A DNA stretch of 64,000 nucleotides from Pseudomonas sp. Ga0074129 (GTDB lineage Bacteria > Pseudomonadota > Gammaproteobacteria > Pseudomonadales > Pseudomonadaceae), in the NCBI GenBank assembly GCA_001465025.1, contig LNDO01000091.1, forward strand, positions 34,771 through 98,770. The letters are read 5' to 3'. A model generated the notes under the pieces. That model did not search any database, was not told where the DNA came from, and worked only from the letters and a program-made list of their open reading frames with translations. Shown here piece by piece: positions 42,552-51,242 of the stretch (positions within the stretch are counted from its first letter, which is position 1; each line of letters starts with the position of its first letter). Position numbers and translations under genes: made by a program.

Positions 42552-43884
42552 CCTGCTGATCCGCAACGCACGCCTGATCAACGAAGGCCGCGAATACGAG
42601 GCCGACCTGCTGGTGCGCCACGGCCGCATCGAGACCATCGCCAGCAGCCTGACCGGCGTGAATGCCAAGGTTGAGATCGACGCCGCCGGGCAGTTTCTGC
42701 TGCCGGGGATGATCGACGATCAGGTGCACTTCCGTGACCCCGGTGCGCCGCACAAGGGCAGCTTTGCCACGGAATCAAGGGCGGCGGTGGCCGGCGGCAT
42801 CACCAGCGTGATGGACATGCCCAACACCAACCCGCCGACCCTTAACCTGGAGGCGTTGGAAGCCAAAGAGCGGCGCGCCGCCAACTGCTCGAAAACCAAC
42901 TTCGGCTTCCACTTTGGCGTCAGCCACGAGAACCTCGACATCGTCGCCGCGCTCGACCCCAACCGCGTGGCCGCGGTGAAAGTGTTTATGGGGGCCAGCA
43001 CCGGCAACATGCTGGTGGATGACCTGCCCTCGCTGGAACGGCTGTTCCGCGATTGCCCGACCATCATCCTCACCCACTGCGAACACACGCCGCGCATCCG
43101 CGAACGCGAACAGCAGTGGCAGGCGCAGTACGGCGAGCAGATTCCCGCCGAGCAGCATCCGCTGATCCGCGATGCCGAGGCCTGCTACCAATCCTCCAGC
43201 CTCGCCGTCAGCCTGGCGCAGCGCTTTGACACCCAGTTGCACGTGCTGCACATCACCACGGCCCGCGAACTGAGCCTGTTCCAACCCGGCCCGCTGGCCG
43301 GCAAGCAGATCACCGCCGAGGTCTGCGCGCACCACCTGTACTTCGATGACCGCGACTACGCGGCGCTCGGCCACCTGATCAAATGCAACCCGGCGATCAA
43401 AACCCAAGCCGACCGCGATGCCCTGCGTCAGGCCCTGCTGTGCGGCCGGCTGGACATCATCGGCACCGACCACGCGCCACATACCCTCGAAGAAAAGCAG
43501 CGCCCTTACCTGCAAGCCCCGTCCGGCCTGCCACTGGTGCAACACGCCCTGCCCTCGCTGCTGGAACTGGTGGCCGACGGCCTGCTGCCCCTGACCACCT
43601 TGGTCGAGAAAACCAGCCATGCCGTGGCGCAGCGTTTTGCCATCGAGCAGCGCGGCTACCTGCGCGAAGGCTACTGGGCCGACCTGACCCTGATCGAGCG
43701 CCTGGCCGAACCGCGCCCGGTCGAAGCCGACCCCACGCTCGCGCACTGCGGCTGGACACCCTTCCAGGGCCGCGCCTTCCGCCATGCCGTGCGCACCACC
43801 ATCGTTTCCGGACAACTGGCCTGGCACAACGGTCAGGTGCAGGACGACTGCGAGGGCTTGCCGCTGCGCTACCAGCGCGGCTGA
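42544..43884 (+). CDS. pyrC2: Dihydroorotase paralogue PyrC2
   Basis: A 446-residue amidohydrolase of the class-I-like dihydroorotase group. The metal motif that is usually HxH reads [13 protein letters not shown], so position 60 is Gln and only His62 remains. The carboxylatable lysine is present ([14 protein letters not shown]), as are later ligands [17 protein letters not shown] and [12 protein letters not shown]. The Gln variant is, as I recall, a subfamily trait rather than a decay. P. aeruginosa has several pyrC genes, one beside the zinc-starvation cluster. This enzyme would supply pyrimidines when zinc-dependent PyrC fails. It is the last gene of the compact operon. Confidence 0.85.
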   Translation: MNDLLIRNARLINEGREYEADLLVRHGRIETIASSLTGVNAKVEIDAAGQFLLPGMIDDQVHFRDPGAPHKGSFATESRAAVAGGITSVMDMPNTNPPTLNLEALEAKERRAANCSKTNFGFHFGVSHENLDIVAALDPNRVAAVKVFMGASTGNMLVDDLPSLERLFRDCPTIILTHCEHTPRIREREQQWQAQYGEQIPAEQHPLIRDAEACYQSSSLAVSLAQRFDTQLHVLHITTARELSLFQPGPLAGKQITAEVCAHHLYFDDRDYAALGHLIKCNPAIKTQADRDALRQALLCGRLDIIGTDHAPHTLEEKQRPYLQAPSGLPLVQHALPSLLELVADGLLPLTTLVEKTSHAVAQRFAIEQRGYLREGYWADLTLIERLAEPRPVEADPTLAHCGWTPFQGRAFRHAVRTTIVSGQLAWHNGQVQDDCEGLPLRYQRG

Positions 43885-43908
43885 CAGACGACTGAATAAG
43901 AGCGCTTT

Positions 43909-44033
43909 TGTAGGGTGGGTTAGGCCGCGCCCGCTCCCGGCGGGCTTGCGGCATTCACTCCATCCATGGGGATTGCGCGAACCGCGATCATGCAAACAAC
44001 ACCAATGCTCAAAGCGCCGTAACCCACCCTACA
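43909..44033. repeat. 125-bp element with 14-bp perfect terminal inverted repeats
   Basis: TGTAGGGTGGGTTA (43909-43922) is repeated inverted as TAACCCACCCTACA (44020-44033). The interior (43924-43977) shares most of about 54 bases with 47561-47614. It could be a non-autonomous mobile (MITE-like) or REP-derived element. It separates pyrC2 from thrS. Confidence 0.65.
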
Positions 44034-44078
44034 TTTCTTCAAATTTCATGATTAACCGAACCTGATTAGAGAACCGAT

Positions 44079-46004
44079 ATGCCCAGCATCACCCTGCCCG
44101 ATGGCAGCCAGCGTCAGTATGCCCAACCGCTAAGCGTGGCCGACGTCGCCGCCGACATCGGCCCCGGCCTGGCCAAGGCCGCCCTGGCCGGCCGCCTGGA
44201 TGGCCGCCTGGTGGACACCAGCGCCTTGATCGACCACGACGCCCAGCTCAGCCTGATCACCGCGCGCGACCCCGAGGGCCTGGAGCTGCTGCGCCACTCC
44301 TGCGCGCACCTGCTGGCCATGGCCGTGAAGCAGCTGTACCCGAGCGCTCAGGTGACCATCGGCCCGGTGATCGAAGACGGCTTTTTTTACGATTTTGCCT
44401 TCGAGCGGCCCTTTACCCCGGACGATCTCGAGCGCATCGAAGCGCGCATGACCGAGTTGGCCGCCGCCGATCTTCCGGTCAGCCGTCGCGAACTGCCGCG
44501 TGATGACGCCATCGCCCATTTCGAGGCGCAGGGCGAGCATTACAAGGCCGAGCTGATCCGCGACATTCCCGCAGGCGAGGTGCTGTCGCTGTACCGCCAG
44601 GGCGACTTCGAGGATCTGTGCCGTGGCCCGCACATCCCGCGCACCGGCCTGCTGCACGCCTTCAAACTGACCAAAGTGGCCGGCGCTTACTGGCGCGGTG
44701 ATGCCAAGAATGCCGCGTTACAACGCATCTACGGCACCTGCTGGGGCACGCCGAAAGAACTCAAGGCCTACCTCACCCGTCTGGAAGAAGCCGGTAAGCG
44801 CGACCACCGCAAGCTCGGCGCCCAGCTCGACCTGTTCCACTTCGACGACTGCGCCCCCGGCTCGGTGTTCTGGCACCCCAAGGGCTGGACCCTGTTCCAG
44901 CAGCTGATCGGCTACATGCGCCAGCAGCAGGACGTCGCCGGCTATGTCGAGGTCAACACCCCGGACGTGATGGACCGCAGCCTGTGGGAAACCTCCGGGC
45001 ACTGGTTCAACTACCGCGAGGCCATGTTCACCACCACCACCGAAGACGAGCGCGTGTTCGCCCTCAAACCAATGAACTGCCCCGGCGCGGTGGCGCTCTA
45101 CGCCCGTGGTCTGAAGAGCTACCGCGACCTGCCGCTGCGCATGGCCGAGTTCGGCAAGGTGCACCGCTACGAACCCTCCGGCGCGCTGCACGGCCTGCTG
45201 CGCGTGCGCCACTTCACCCAGGACGACGCGCACATCTTCTGCACCGCCGCGCAGATGGAACAAGAGTGCGCCGACACCATCGCCCTGGTGTTCGCCATCT
45301 ACCGCGACTTCGGTTTCAACGAGGTGGCAGTCAAACTCTCCACCCGCCCCACCAACCGCATCGGCAGCGACGAAACCTGGGATCAACTGGAAGGCGCACT
45401 GTCCGGCGCGCTACAACGGATGAACATCGACTACCAGCTCAACCCCGGCGAAGGCGCGTTCTACGGGCCCAAGCTGGAATTCGTGCTGCGCGATGCCATC
45501 GGCCGCGACTGGCAGTGCGGCACCCTGCAGGTGGACCTCAACCTGCCGGAGCGCTTCGACATCAGCTACGTCAACGAACAGGGCGAACGCGAACGCCCGG
45601 TGATGCTGCACCGCGCCCTGTTCGGCTCGCTGGAACGCTTCACTGGCATTCTCATCGAGCACTACAGCGGCCTGTTCCCGCTGTGGCTGGCCCCGCAGCA
45701 GGCGGCCGTGCTGACCATTTCCGAAGGGCAGAACGACTACGCCCGCCAGGTACTCGCTGCCCTCAAGCGCGCCGGGCTGCGCGCCAGCGTGGATCTGCGA
45801 AACGAGAAAATCGGCTACAAAATCCGCGAGGCCACCCTGCAGAAAGTGCCCTACCTGCTGGTCATCGGCGAACAGGAAAAAGCCGAAGGCCGCGTCACCC
45901 TGCGCAGCCGCGCCGGCGATAACCTCGGCAGCCTGACGCTGGCTGAGCTGGTCGAACGGCTGCGCACTGAGGCGCGCATGCCCGGTCAGAACGCGACAGA
46001 CTAA
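44079..46004 (+). CDS. Threonyl-tRNA synthetase, second copy
   Basis: A 641-residue class II synthetase with full domain set: TGS (1-60), editing domain with [11 protein letters not shown] (His73/77) and [15 protein letters not shown] (Cys182 region), catalytic core and anticodon domain. Zinc ligands Cys334, His385 and His511 are all present at E. coli numbering. The invariant MNCPGH reads MNCPGA (His337 to Ala), and RVRGFTQDD reads RVRHFTQDD (His378), so the two substitutions exchange a histidine near the zinc site. It lacks infC-rpmI-rplT downstream, so it is not the housekeeping thrS. It follows the zinc operon after a repeat. Confidence 0.9.
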   Translation: MPSITLPDGSQRQYAQPLSVADVAADIGPGLAKAALAGRLDGRLVDTSALIDHDAQLSLITARDPEGLELLRHSCAHLLAMAVKQLYPSAQVTIGPVIEDGFFYDFAFERPFTPDDLERIEARMTELAAADLPVSRRELPRDDAIAHFEAQGEHYKAELIRDIPAGEVLSLYRQGDFEDLCRGPHIPRTGLLHAFKLTKVAGAYWRGDAKNAALQRIYGTCWGTPKELKAYLTRLEEAGKRDHRKLGAQLDLFHFDDCAPGSVFWHPKGWTLFQQLIGYMRQQQDVAGYVEVNTPDVMDRSLWETSGHWFNYREAMFTTTTEDERVFALKPMNCPGAVALYARGLKSYRDLPLRMAEFGKVHRYEPSGALHGLLRVRHFTQDDAHIFCTAAQMEQECADTIALVFAIYRDFGFNEVAVKLSTRPTNRIGSDETWDQLEGALSGALQRMNIDYQLNPGEGAFYGPKLEFVLRDAIGRDWQCGTLQVDLNLPERFDISYVNEQGERERPVMLHRALFGSLERFTGILIEHYSGLFPLWLAPQQAAVLTISEGQNDYARQVLAALKRAGLRASVDLRNEKIGYKIREATLQKVPYLLVIGEQEKAEGRVTLRSRAGDNLGSLTLAELVERLRTEARMPGQNATD

Positions 46005-46019
46005 TCACATGCTGTTCGG

Positions 46020-46052
46020 CAGGTTGCTGGCGGTGCACCGTTTAGCAACCTG
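46020..46052 (+). terminator. Stem-loop after the second thrS
   Basis: CAGGTTGCT (46020-46028) pairs perfectly with AGCAACCTG (46044-46052), 15 bp after the stop codon. No T-run follows. It could end transcription or protect mRNA. Confidence 0.5.
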
Positions 46053-46111
46053 CATAAACCCGTTGGCCAGGCGTTATCCTGCACGGCAACCGCAGACCAC
46101 CAAGGAACTCC

Positions 46112-46483
46112 ATGAGCCTGACCAAGCGCGAGCAAAACCAGATCGAACGGACGCTGGCCGCAACCCTCACCGACGCCTGCGAAGCCGGCAAGGCCGAGAT
46201 TGTCGGCTTCCAGTGGCTGACCCATGACGTCGACTACCAGCGCTTCCCCGCCAGCCTGCGGGTGATCTGGGTGTTCGCCAGCCAGGCGGAACAAGACGCC
46301 GCCATCGCCAAGGGCCAGGAGCGCCTGATGCAACAACTGACCGCTGCTGCCTTGCAGGTCGCCGAGGTTTCACTCGAAAACCCGGCCGCCCATGTCCGCC
46401 TCGACAATGAACAACAGTGCCTTCGGGCCGACGGCGGTAACTGGCAACAACGCCTGACGCGCCAGCGTTCGGGCAAGCGTTAA
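46112..46483 (+). CDS. Conserved hypothetical protein
   Basis: A 123-residue soluble protein beginning MSLTKREQNQIERTLAATLTDACEAGKAEIVGFQWLTHDVDYQRFPASLRVIWVF. It has a Gln-rich C-terminal end. The alpha-beta pattern with VIWVFASQAEQDAAIAKGQERLMQQL is seen in a Pseudomonas protein of unknown role; sometimes such proteins are labelled Fis-like without support. It is followed three bases on by a DUF1289 gene, so the two are probably one operon. Confidence 0.7.
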   Translation: MSLTKREQNQIERTLAATLTDACEAGKAEIVGFQWLTHDVDYQRFPASLRVIWVFASQAEQDAAIAKGQERLMQQLTAAALQVAEVSLENPAAHVRLDNEQQCLRADGGNWQQRLTRQRSGKR

Positions 46484-46486
46484 CCC

Positions 46487-46669
46487 ATGGCCAAGGAAAT
46501 TGAAAACCCGTGCATTTCGCTCTGCCTGCTGAGCGGCGACCTGTGCTTGAGCTGCGGGCGCAGCAAGGCCGAAATCAAACAATGGAAGCGCATGAAACGC
46601 CCGGAAAAGATGGCCACCGTGCAGCGCGCCAGCCAACGCCTGAAAAGCCTGGGCAAGAAAAAATCCTGA
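46487..46669 (+). CDS. DUF1289 family protein
   Basis: A 60-residue protein with the DUF1289 motif NPCISLCLLSGDLCLSCGRSKAEIKQWKRM: four cysteines in C-x3-C-x6-C-x2-C spacing, typical of this small, probably zinc- or Fe-S-binding family. It follows the hypothetical gene by three bases. Tail residues are basic. Function is not established. Confidence 0.85.
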   Translation: MAKEIENPCISLCLLSGDLCLSCGRSKAEIKQWKRMKRPEKMATVQRASQRLKSLGKKKS

Positions 46670-46767
46670 GCGGGTTCTGCAATCCAGAGCGACTCAATCA
46701 CCTTGAGCAATGCCCCGCCGCACACTGACAATGCCGAGCATTCACAACTACAGAGGCGCCGCCCCCT

Positions 46768-47238
46768 ATGATCCATCTGCGGCCCTTCCAACCTCACGAC
46801 CTGCCCGCCACCGTCGCGCTGTTTCAGGCCTCGGTCAGCCAGTTGGCCACTCAGCATTACGACGCAGTGCAGCGTCAGGCCTGGTCTTCCGAGGTTGCGG
46901 ACATGCCCACCTGGCAAACACGTTTGGCGTCACTTGAGCTGTTTATCGCAGAAGAAGACCAGACTATCGCCGGTTTTATCGGCTTTAGCCTGGATGGTCA
47001 TATCGACCTGCTGTACTGCGCGCCCGCTTATGCCCGCCAGGGTGTGGCCAGCGCCTTGTATGCCGCTGCCGAGCAACGCTTGCGCGCGGCGGGTGTGCGC
47101 GAGCTGTTTACCGAAGCCAGCCTAGTGGCCCAGGCGTTTTTTGCCGGTCAGGGATTTTCTGTGCAGCAGGCACAGACGGTGACGCGCGGCACTGTTAACT
47201 TGCCGCGCATGCTGATGCGCAAAACCCTGGAGCTGTGA
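46768..47238 (+). CDS. GNAT family N-acetyltransferase
   Basis: A 156-residue acetyltransferase. It begins MIHLRPFQPHDLPATVALFQASV, has FIGFSLDGHIDLLYCAPAYARQGVASALYAAAEQRL (the acetyl-CoA Q/R-x-x-G-x-G/A site as RQGVAS) and the terminal FFAGQGF. This is the ElaA/YjaB/RimI-like general type. The ATG is preceded by GAGG at a loose distance. Acceptor is unknown. The following gene overlaps its stop by one base. Confidence 0.85.
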   Translation: MIHLRPFQPHDLPATVALFQASVSQLATQHYDAVQRQAWSSEVADMPTWQTRLASLELFIAEEDQTIAGFIGFSLDGHIDLLYCAPAYARQGVASALYAAAEQRLRAAGVRELFTEASLVAQAFFAGQGFSVQQAQTVTRGTVNLPRMLMRKTLEL

Positions 47239-47474
47239 TGAACACTTTGACCCTGATTGTCCTGGCCGCCGTGGTGCTGGCCGCCTGCGCCCTCGCAGTG
47301 TGGAGCTGGCACAACCAGCGCAAACTGGAAAAGATCGATGAGCGGATCAACCGGCAGAGCGAGCTGATCGATCAACTCGACAGCCTGCTGGAAAACCCGC
47401 GGCTCAGCGAAGCCGAGCAAAAAGCGCAGGGCGAAGCCTTGTTGGCAAAGCTGCAGGAAACCCGCAAGCCTTAA
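47238..47474 (+). CDS. Small membrane-anchored coiled-coil protein
   Basis: A 78-residue protein. It has a membrane helix (TLIVLAAVVLAACALAVWSW, residues 4-23) followed by a coiled coil (RKLEKIDERINRQSELIDQLDSLLENPRLSEAEQK). The ATG at 47238 starts in the stop codon of the acetyltransferase gene, so the two are translationally coupled. No family recognised. Confidence 0.65.
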   Translation: MNTLTLIVLAAVVLAACALAVWSWHNQRKLEKIDERINRQSELIDQLDSLLENPRLSEAEQKAQGEALLAKLQETRKP

Positions 47475-47493
47475 CCTTGCGCAGATCATGATG

Positions 47494-47516
47494 TGTGGGA
47501 GGGGCTTTAGCCGCGA
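47494..47516. repeat. Single arm of TGTGGGAGG-type REP
   Basis: TGTGGGAGGGGCTTTAGCCG followed by CGA, the same unit as at 30750 and, inverted, at 36023. Confidence 0.65.
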
Positions 47517-47560
47517 TTGCCGTTAATCGCGGCCACGACGGCATGGATGCAGGAGTTAGC

Positions 47561-47614
47561 GCCGCGCCGACTCCCGGCCTGCTTGCGGCATTCACCACAT
47601 CCCTGTGGATTGCG
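47561..47614. repeat. Partial copy of the element at 43909
   Basis: About 54 bases including GCCGCGCC, CTCCCGGC and CTTGCGGCATTCAC recur from 43924-43977. The terminal TGTAGGGTGGGTTA arms are absent here; a TGTGGGAGG REP arm stands upstream instead. Confidence 0.55.
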
Positions 47615-47656
47615 AAGCAGGATGCCCGAGCCGAAAGCCCCTCTCACGAAAGCGCT

Positions 47657-49585
47657 TTACCAGCCACCGCCGCCTCCGCCGCCACCACCTCCGCCCGAGG
47701 AGCCCCCACCGGATGAGCCGCCACCACCTGACGAACTGCTCGCGGGCGGTGACGACGCCAGTGCCGTGGCGCTGCTGAGGCCGGCGGCCAGCGCGCTGCT
47801 CATGGCCAGCGGTGAGCTGTAGGGGCTGCGGCTGTGGTACCACTCGGGCTGGTAGTCCGCCTGCGCCGGATAGATCAAGCCGTTGGCCAGAGCCGCGCTG
47901 AAACGGGCGCTCCACTTTTCTTCCACACCGAGGGCCATGGCATAAGGCAGGTGTTGCTCGTACAGGGCGATGCTCATGGCCGGCAAATTAGCGGCGCGCT
48001 CCAGGGCTTCGCGTTCACCCAGTTGCAGGTAGTCGCGATAGCCTTCCAGTTGGTCCAGCAGTTGCTGTCCCAGCGGCGTTGGTGCTGGCAGCAAAACGAA
48101 GAACACCGCCACCACTACCACATAGGCCGCGAGCAGCAGCAGGGTTGAGGCGGACACCACCGTCACCAGCATCCAAGCCCCAACAACCCCAGGCCAGATA
48201 AACATCAGCCCAACAAACCCAAGCCCCACCTGCTTGGACAGGGTGGCTTGGTGCCACGCCATGTACAGCACCACCAGCGACGGCACACCAAAGCCCAGAG
48301 AAAACAGCACACCCGCTAAGCCGGTGGCCAGATCGTCCGGGTTGCGCGCCTCCAGCAACACCATCAACAGGCAGCCAACCATCGCCCCGATCAAACCCAG
48401 CGCCCAAAGGCCTCGGTTGTGGCTGAACCAAGCCTTACCCTCGGCCTCCAGCTGACTTTTTAGGCCGACCACTGCATCGGCCAGACGCGGCTCGTAACCA
48501 CTGCCAATGCTCAGTGCGATGCCCTCCTTGTTGGCCGGGAACAGGCGTTTACGTAAGGCACGATCCGCATCGCTGAGGTCAGCTTTAGCGCCCGTGCCAC
48601 GGGCTAGGTTAAAGCCGCCGCCGTGGCGCATGTCTTCGATATGCAGGTGCTTGCGAATGGCCATGTCGGTAAGCCAGACGCTAAACGCCCGCGCCTCCTG
48701 AAAATAGCCTTTGAAACCGCGATACCAGAGGTAACCAGCCTGCACCGGGCGCATGCCCTTAGGGGGCTCAAACAGAGCGATGATCACGCCCTTTTGCGGG
48801 TCGCGGCCGACACGCTTCCAGGCGCGCAGGTAGAAGAGCAGCAGCCCTACCCAGACCAGCGCACCGAGGAACAGGCCCAGGTTATCGCGCAGCAACGCGC
48901 CGCTGCGTTCTGCAAAATCGGGCCGCGTGACCAAACCCGCCGGCCAGTCCACCGCCACGGTCAGCCCCTGATACGCCGGCAATGGCTGCGTGCTGGCCAG
49001 GCGCAGGTAATCGTCGCGCTGCTCCTGCACCTCGTAGGCCTTGTCGCGGCTGCCCCAGCCACCGGTATACGCGGCAAACTGGCCCATGCGCGCACCCGAC
49101 GGCAGTTGCACCTCAACTGAAGCCTGCTGAATCGGGAAGCCCCATCCATTGCCGGTGACGTTCCAATACAGCTCGTCAGTGGTGCTGTGGTGCAGCAACG
49201 ACCGCTCAACCTGGTAGCGCAATTCGTATTCATAACGCCCCGGTTGCAGCAAGCGATCAGCCGAACCGAGGTAATAACGCACCCACGTACCGTTCTGCTC
49301 AAGGCGCACGCGTTCCGTCTGGCCGTCACGCAAGGCATCGAGCAAGATGATCGGGCTGCTCTGCTGCAGCCCCGTGGGCAAGGTGTAACGCACCGGCAGA
49401 TCACGGTAGATGCCGCGTTTGATCTGCTCGCCCTCGGCCTGCACGGTGATGCGTTCAGTCACCAGCAGGTTGCCGTCACGCTGCACCTGCAGGCGCACGG
49501 CAAAGTTCTCGATCACCTCAGCCGCCATCGCCAGGGGCGACAGCAGACACAGGCACAGCAATAGACCGCGCTGCCATCCGTGCAT
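47657..49585 (-). CDS. DUF2207 membrane protein with glycine-rich C-terminus
   Basis: A 642-residue protein. After a signal peptide (MHGWQRGLLLCLCLLSPLAMA) comes the DUF2207 N-terminal extracytoplasmic domain (IENFAVRLQVQRDGNLLVTERITVQAEGEQIKRGIYRDLP). Membrane helices are near residues 240-260 and 410-490. The end is a Ser/Gly run closing with GGGGW, typical of the family. I start it at 49585, immediately after the LemA stop, because that gives the signal peptide. Together with LemA it forms the widespread LemA-DUF2207 pair; role unknown, possibly envelope stress or protein quality. Confidence 0.87.
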   Translation of the reverse strand: MHGWQRGLLLCLCLLSPLAMAAEVIENFAVRLQVQRDGNLLVTERITVQAEGEQIKRGIYRDLPVRYTLPTGLQQSSPIILLDALRDGQTERVRLEQNGTWVRYYLGSADRLLQPGRYEYELRYQVERSLLHHSTTDELYWNVTGNGWGFPIQQASVEVQLPSGARMGQFAAYTGGWGSRDKAYEVQEQRDDYLRLASTQPLPAYQGLTVAVDWPAGLVTRPDFAERSGALLRDNLGLFLGALVWVGLLLFYLRAWKRVGRDPQKGVIIALFEPPKGMRPVQAGYLWYRGFKGYFQEARAFSVWLTDMAIRKHLHIEDMRHGGGFNLARGTGAKADLSDADRALRKRLFPANKEGIALSIGSGYEPRLADAVVGLKSQLEAEGKAWFSHNRGLWALGLIGAMVGCLLMVLLEARNPDDLATGLAGVLFSLGFGVPSLVVLYMAWHQATLSKQVGLGFVGLMFIWPGVVGAWMLVTVVSASTLLLLAAYVVVVAVFFVLLPAPTPLGQQLLDQLEGYRDYLQLGEREALERAANLPAMSIALYEQHLPYAMALGVEEKWSARFSAALANGLIYPAQADYQPEWYHSRSPYSSPLAMSSALAAGLSSATALASSPPASSSSGGGGSSGGGSSGGGGGGGGGGGW

Positions 49586-49586
49586 C

Positions 49587-50150
49587 TTAAAACTCCATGT
49601 TGGGCGACTGAGCGTCGCGCGGGTCATCCAGGCTGAAGTAGTCGGCCGGGGCAAAGGCAAACGCCCGCGCAACCAGATTGCTCGGCACCGACTCGACCCG
49701 CACATTCAGCTCGCGCACCGCGCCGTTGTAATAACGCCGGGCCATCTGAATGTGGTTTTCGACATCTGTCAGGGTGCGTTGCAGGTCAAGAAACTGACCG
49801 TCGGCCTTGAGCGCCGGGTAATCCTCAACCAAAGCAAACAGCTGACGCAATTGCGTGCCGAGATGCGCCTCCACCGGCGCACGCTGCCCCAGCGGCGAGT
49901 CCGCCAATTGCACCGCGCGCTGACGCTCCTGCACCACGGCTTGCAACGCGTCCTGCTCGTAATGCATGTACTGCCGCACACACTCGACCAGCGCCGGAAT
50001 CAAACTGGCCCGGCGCTTGAGCTGCACATCAATCCCGCTCCACGCCTCAGCCACCCGCGCACGGTTGAACACCAGCCGGTTGTAGTAATAAATCACCAGC
50101 GCGGCCAAGGCCAACAGCGCAAGCAGCCACGCGAATCCTGTCCCTTCCAT
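49587..50150 (-). CDS. LemA family protein
   Basis: A 187-residue LemA protein. It has an N-terminal membrane helix (GFAWLLALLALAALVIYYYNRLV) followed by the conserved LemA helical body: RVAEAWSGIDVQLKRRASLIPALVECVRQYMHYEQ, DLQRTLTDVENHIQMARRYYNGAVRELNVRVESVPSNLVA and FAPADYFSLDD. I chose the ATG at 50150, with AAGGAG five bases upstream. Its stop is one base before the start of the DUF2207 gene. The pair is a translationally coupled two-gene operon. Confidence 0.92.
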   Translation of the reverse strand: MEGTGFAWLLALLALAALVIYYYNRLVFNRARVAEAWSGIDVQLKRRASLIPALVECVRQYMHYEQDALQAVVQERQRAVQLADSPLGQRAPVEAHLGTQLRQLFALVEDYPALKADGQFLDLQRTLTDVENHIQMARRYYNGAVRELNVRVESVPSNLVARAFAFAPADYFSLDDPRDAQSPNMEF

Positions 50151-50488
50151 CACCACTCCTTGAATCGCCCGCTTACCCTCAGCGGCCTGCGCGTCACGAC
50201 GTATGGGCCGAATAGTGCTTATACGAAGGCATTAAGCTGCCAAAGCACTGTGTCGGTTAAGCGATTATGAGTCAGAAAATCGGTCATTAGCGTTGAGCAA
50301 AACGCTCTTTTTCACGCTTTGGCGATTAATCCGCATCGGCCACTGAAGGTGCGGGCCGAACCAAACTACTGTCCTAAAGGATTTCCTGCTCAATACGTCA
50401 GATAAGTCGCTCAGGGGGCTAACACGGGGCAGGGCCTTTCGCTATCGTAAAGACCTGCCCCCCAACGTCACCGCACGGATTGCCAACC
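50151..50488. other. 338-bp intergenic region
   Basis: Divergent region for the LemA operon and the next gene. Only a weak hairpin was found, AGCGTT/AACGCT at 50289-50306 followed by CTTTTT. No operator, RNA gene or open frame stood out. Confidence 0.4.
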
Positions 50489-51238
50489 ATGAGACGTCTA
50501 ATGCCTTTGCTGGTAGGCCTGTGGCTTACGCTTTTAGCGCAAGCGCATGCCGAAACTTTCCGGATTGGCGTGGAACTGCAGCCCTATATGCCCTACTCCG
50601 ATGTGCAGGACGGCCAATATCAGGGCTATGGCCGTGAACTGCTGGATGCCTTTGCCGCGCACCAAGGTTATGTCTTTGTTTATCAGCCACTGCCGGTGCG
50701 GCGCTTACTGAGCGATTTCCTCAACGGCAAGGTGGACTTCAAATACCCCGACCATCCACGCTGGAATGCCGATCTCAAGCAGGCGCATCAGGTGTATTTC
50801 AGCCAGGCCACCGCGCCTTCGATTGATGGGGTGCTGGTTAAACCGCAGCGTCTGGGTGCCGGAAAGGACAGCCTGAAGCGCCTGGGCACTCAGCGCGGAT
50901 TTACCCCGTGGCCGTATCTGGACGACATCAAAGCCGGGCGGATTTTGCTGGTTCAGGCCAACCAGATCGACTCACTAGTAGCCATGGCACTCAACGACCG
51001 GGTGGACGGCGTATACCTCAACCCGCAAGTGGTCAAATACCGCCTGCGTAACAGTCCAGAGGAAAGCGCCTTGGTATTTGACCGCTCACTGGCCTACCAG
51101 GACGACCACTACCTGCTGTCGAGCATCAAACACCCACAGGTGATTGAGCAGTTCGACGCGTTCCTCACCAGCCAGGCCGCCTTGGTCCAAGCCCTGAAAG
51201 ACCGTCACGGCATCCGCGATCCCCTGCAAAACCGCTGA
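50489..51238 (+). CDS. SBP_bac_3-like periplasmic protein
   Basis: A 249-residue secreted protein. The signal peptide is MRRLMPLLVGLWLTLLAQAHA. The mature part begins ETFRIGVELQPYMPYSDVQDGQYQGYGRELLDAF, the start of the extracellular amino-acid binding fold (SBP family 3), with LNDRVDGVYLNPQVVKYRL near the end. No transporter genes are attached; such orphan family-3 proteins are frequent in Pseudomonas and may act as sensors or scavengers. I chose the ATG at 50489 so that the signal peptide starts at once. Confidence 0.75.
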   Translation: MRRLMPLLVGLWLTLLAQAHAETFRIGVELQPYMPYSDVQDGQYQGYGRELLDAFAAHQGYVFVYQPLPVRRLLSDFLNGKVDFKYPDHPRWNADLKQAHQVYFSQATAPSIDGVLVKPQRLGAGKDSLKRLGTQRGFTPWPYLDDIKAGRILLVQANQIDSLVAMALNDRVDGVYLNPQVVKYRLRNSPEESALVFDRSLAYQDDHYLLSSIKHPQVIEQFDAFLTSQAALVQALKDRHGIRDPLQNR

Positions 51239-51242
51239 GGAT

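Noticed and set aside
43885-44078. Small RNA or riboswitch (T-box-like leader) upstream of thrS
   Set aside because: The structure there is explained by the inverted-repeat element; no T-box features and Pseudomonas does not use T-boxes.
46001-46336. 111-codon minus-strand open frame opposite the hypothetical gene at 46112
   Set aside because: The plus-strand frame has a normal start, neighbours 3 bp away and better composition.
47592-47915. Reverse frames and Pro-rich plus-strand frame over the DUF2207 C-terminus
   Set aside because: They reflect the repetitive GGC/AGC codons of the Gly/Ser tail; DUF2207 proteins normally end this way.
50281-50320. Terminator at AGCGTT/AACGCT with CTTTTT
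   Set aside because: The stem is only six base pairs and no plus-strand gene ends upstream, so kept only as a note in the intergenic entry.
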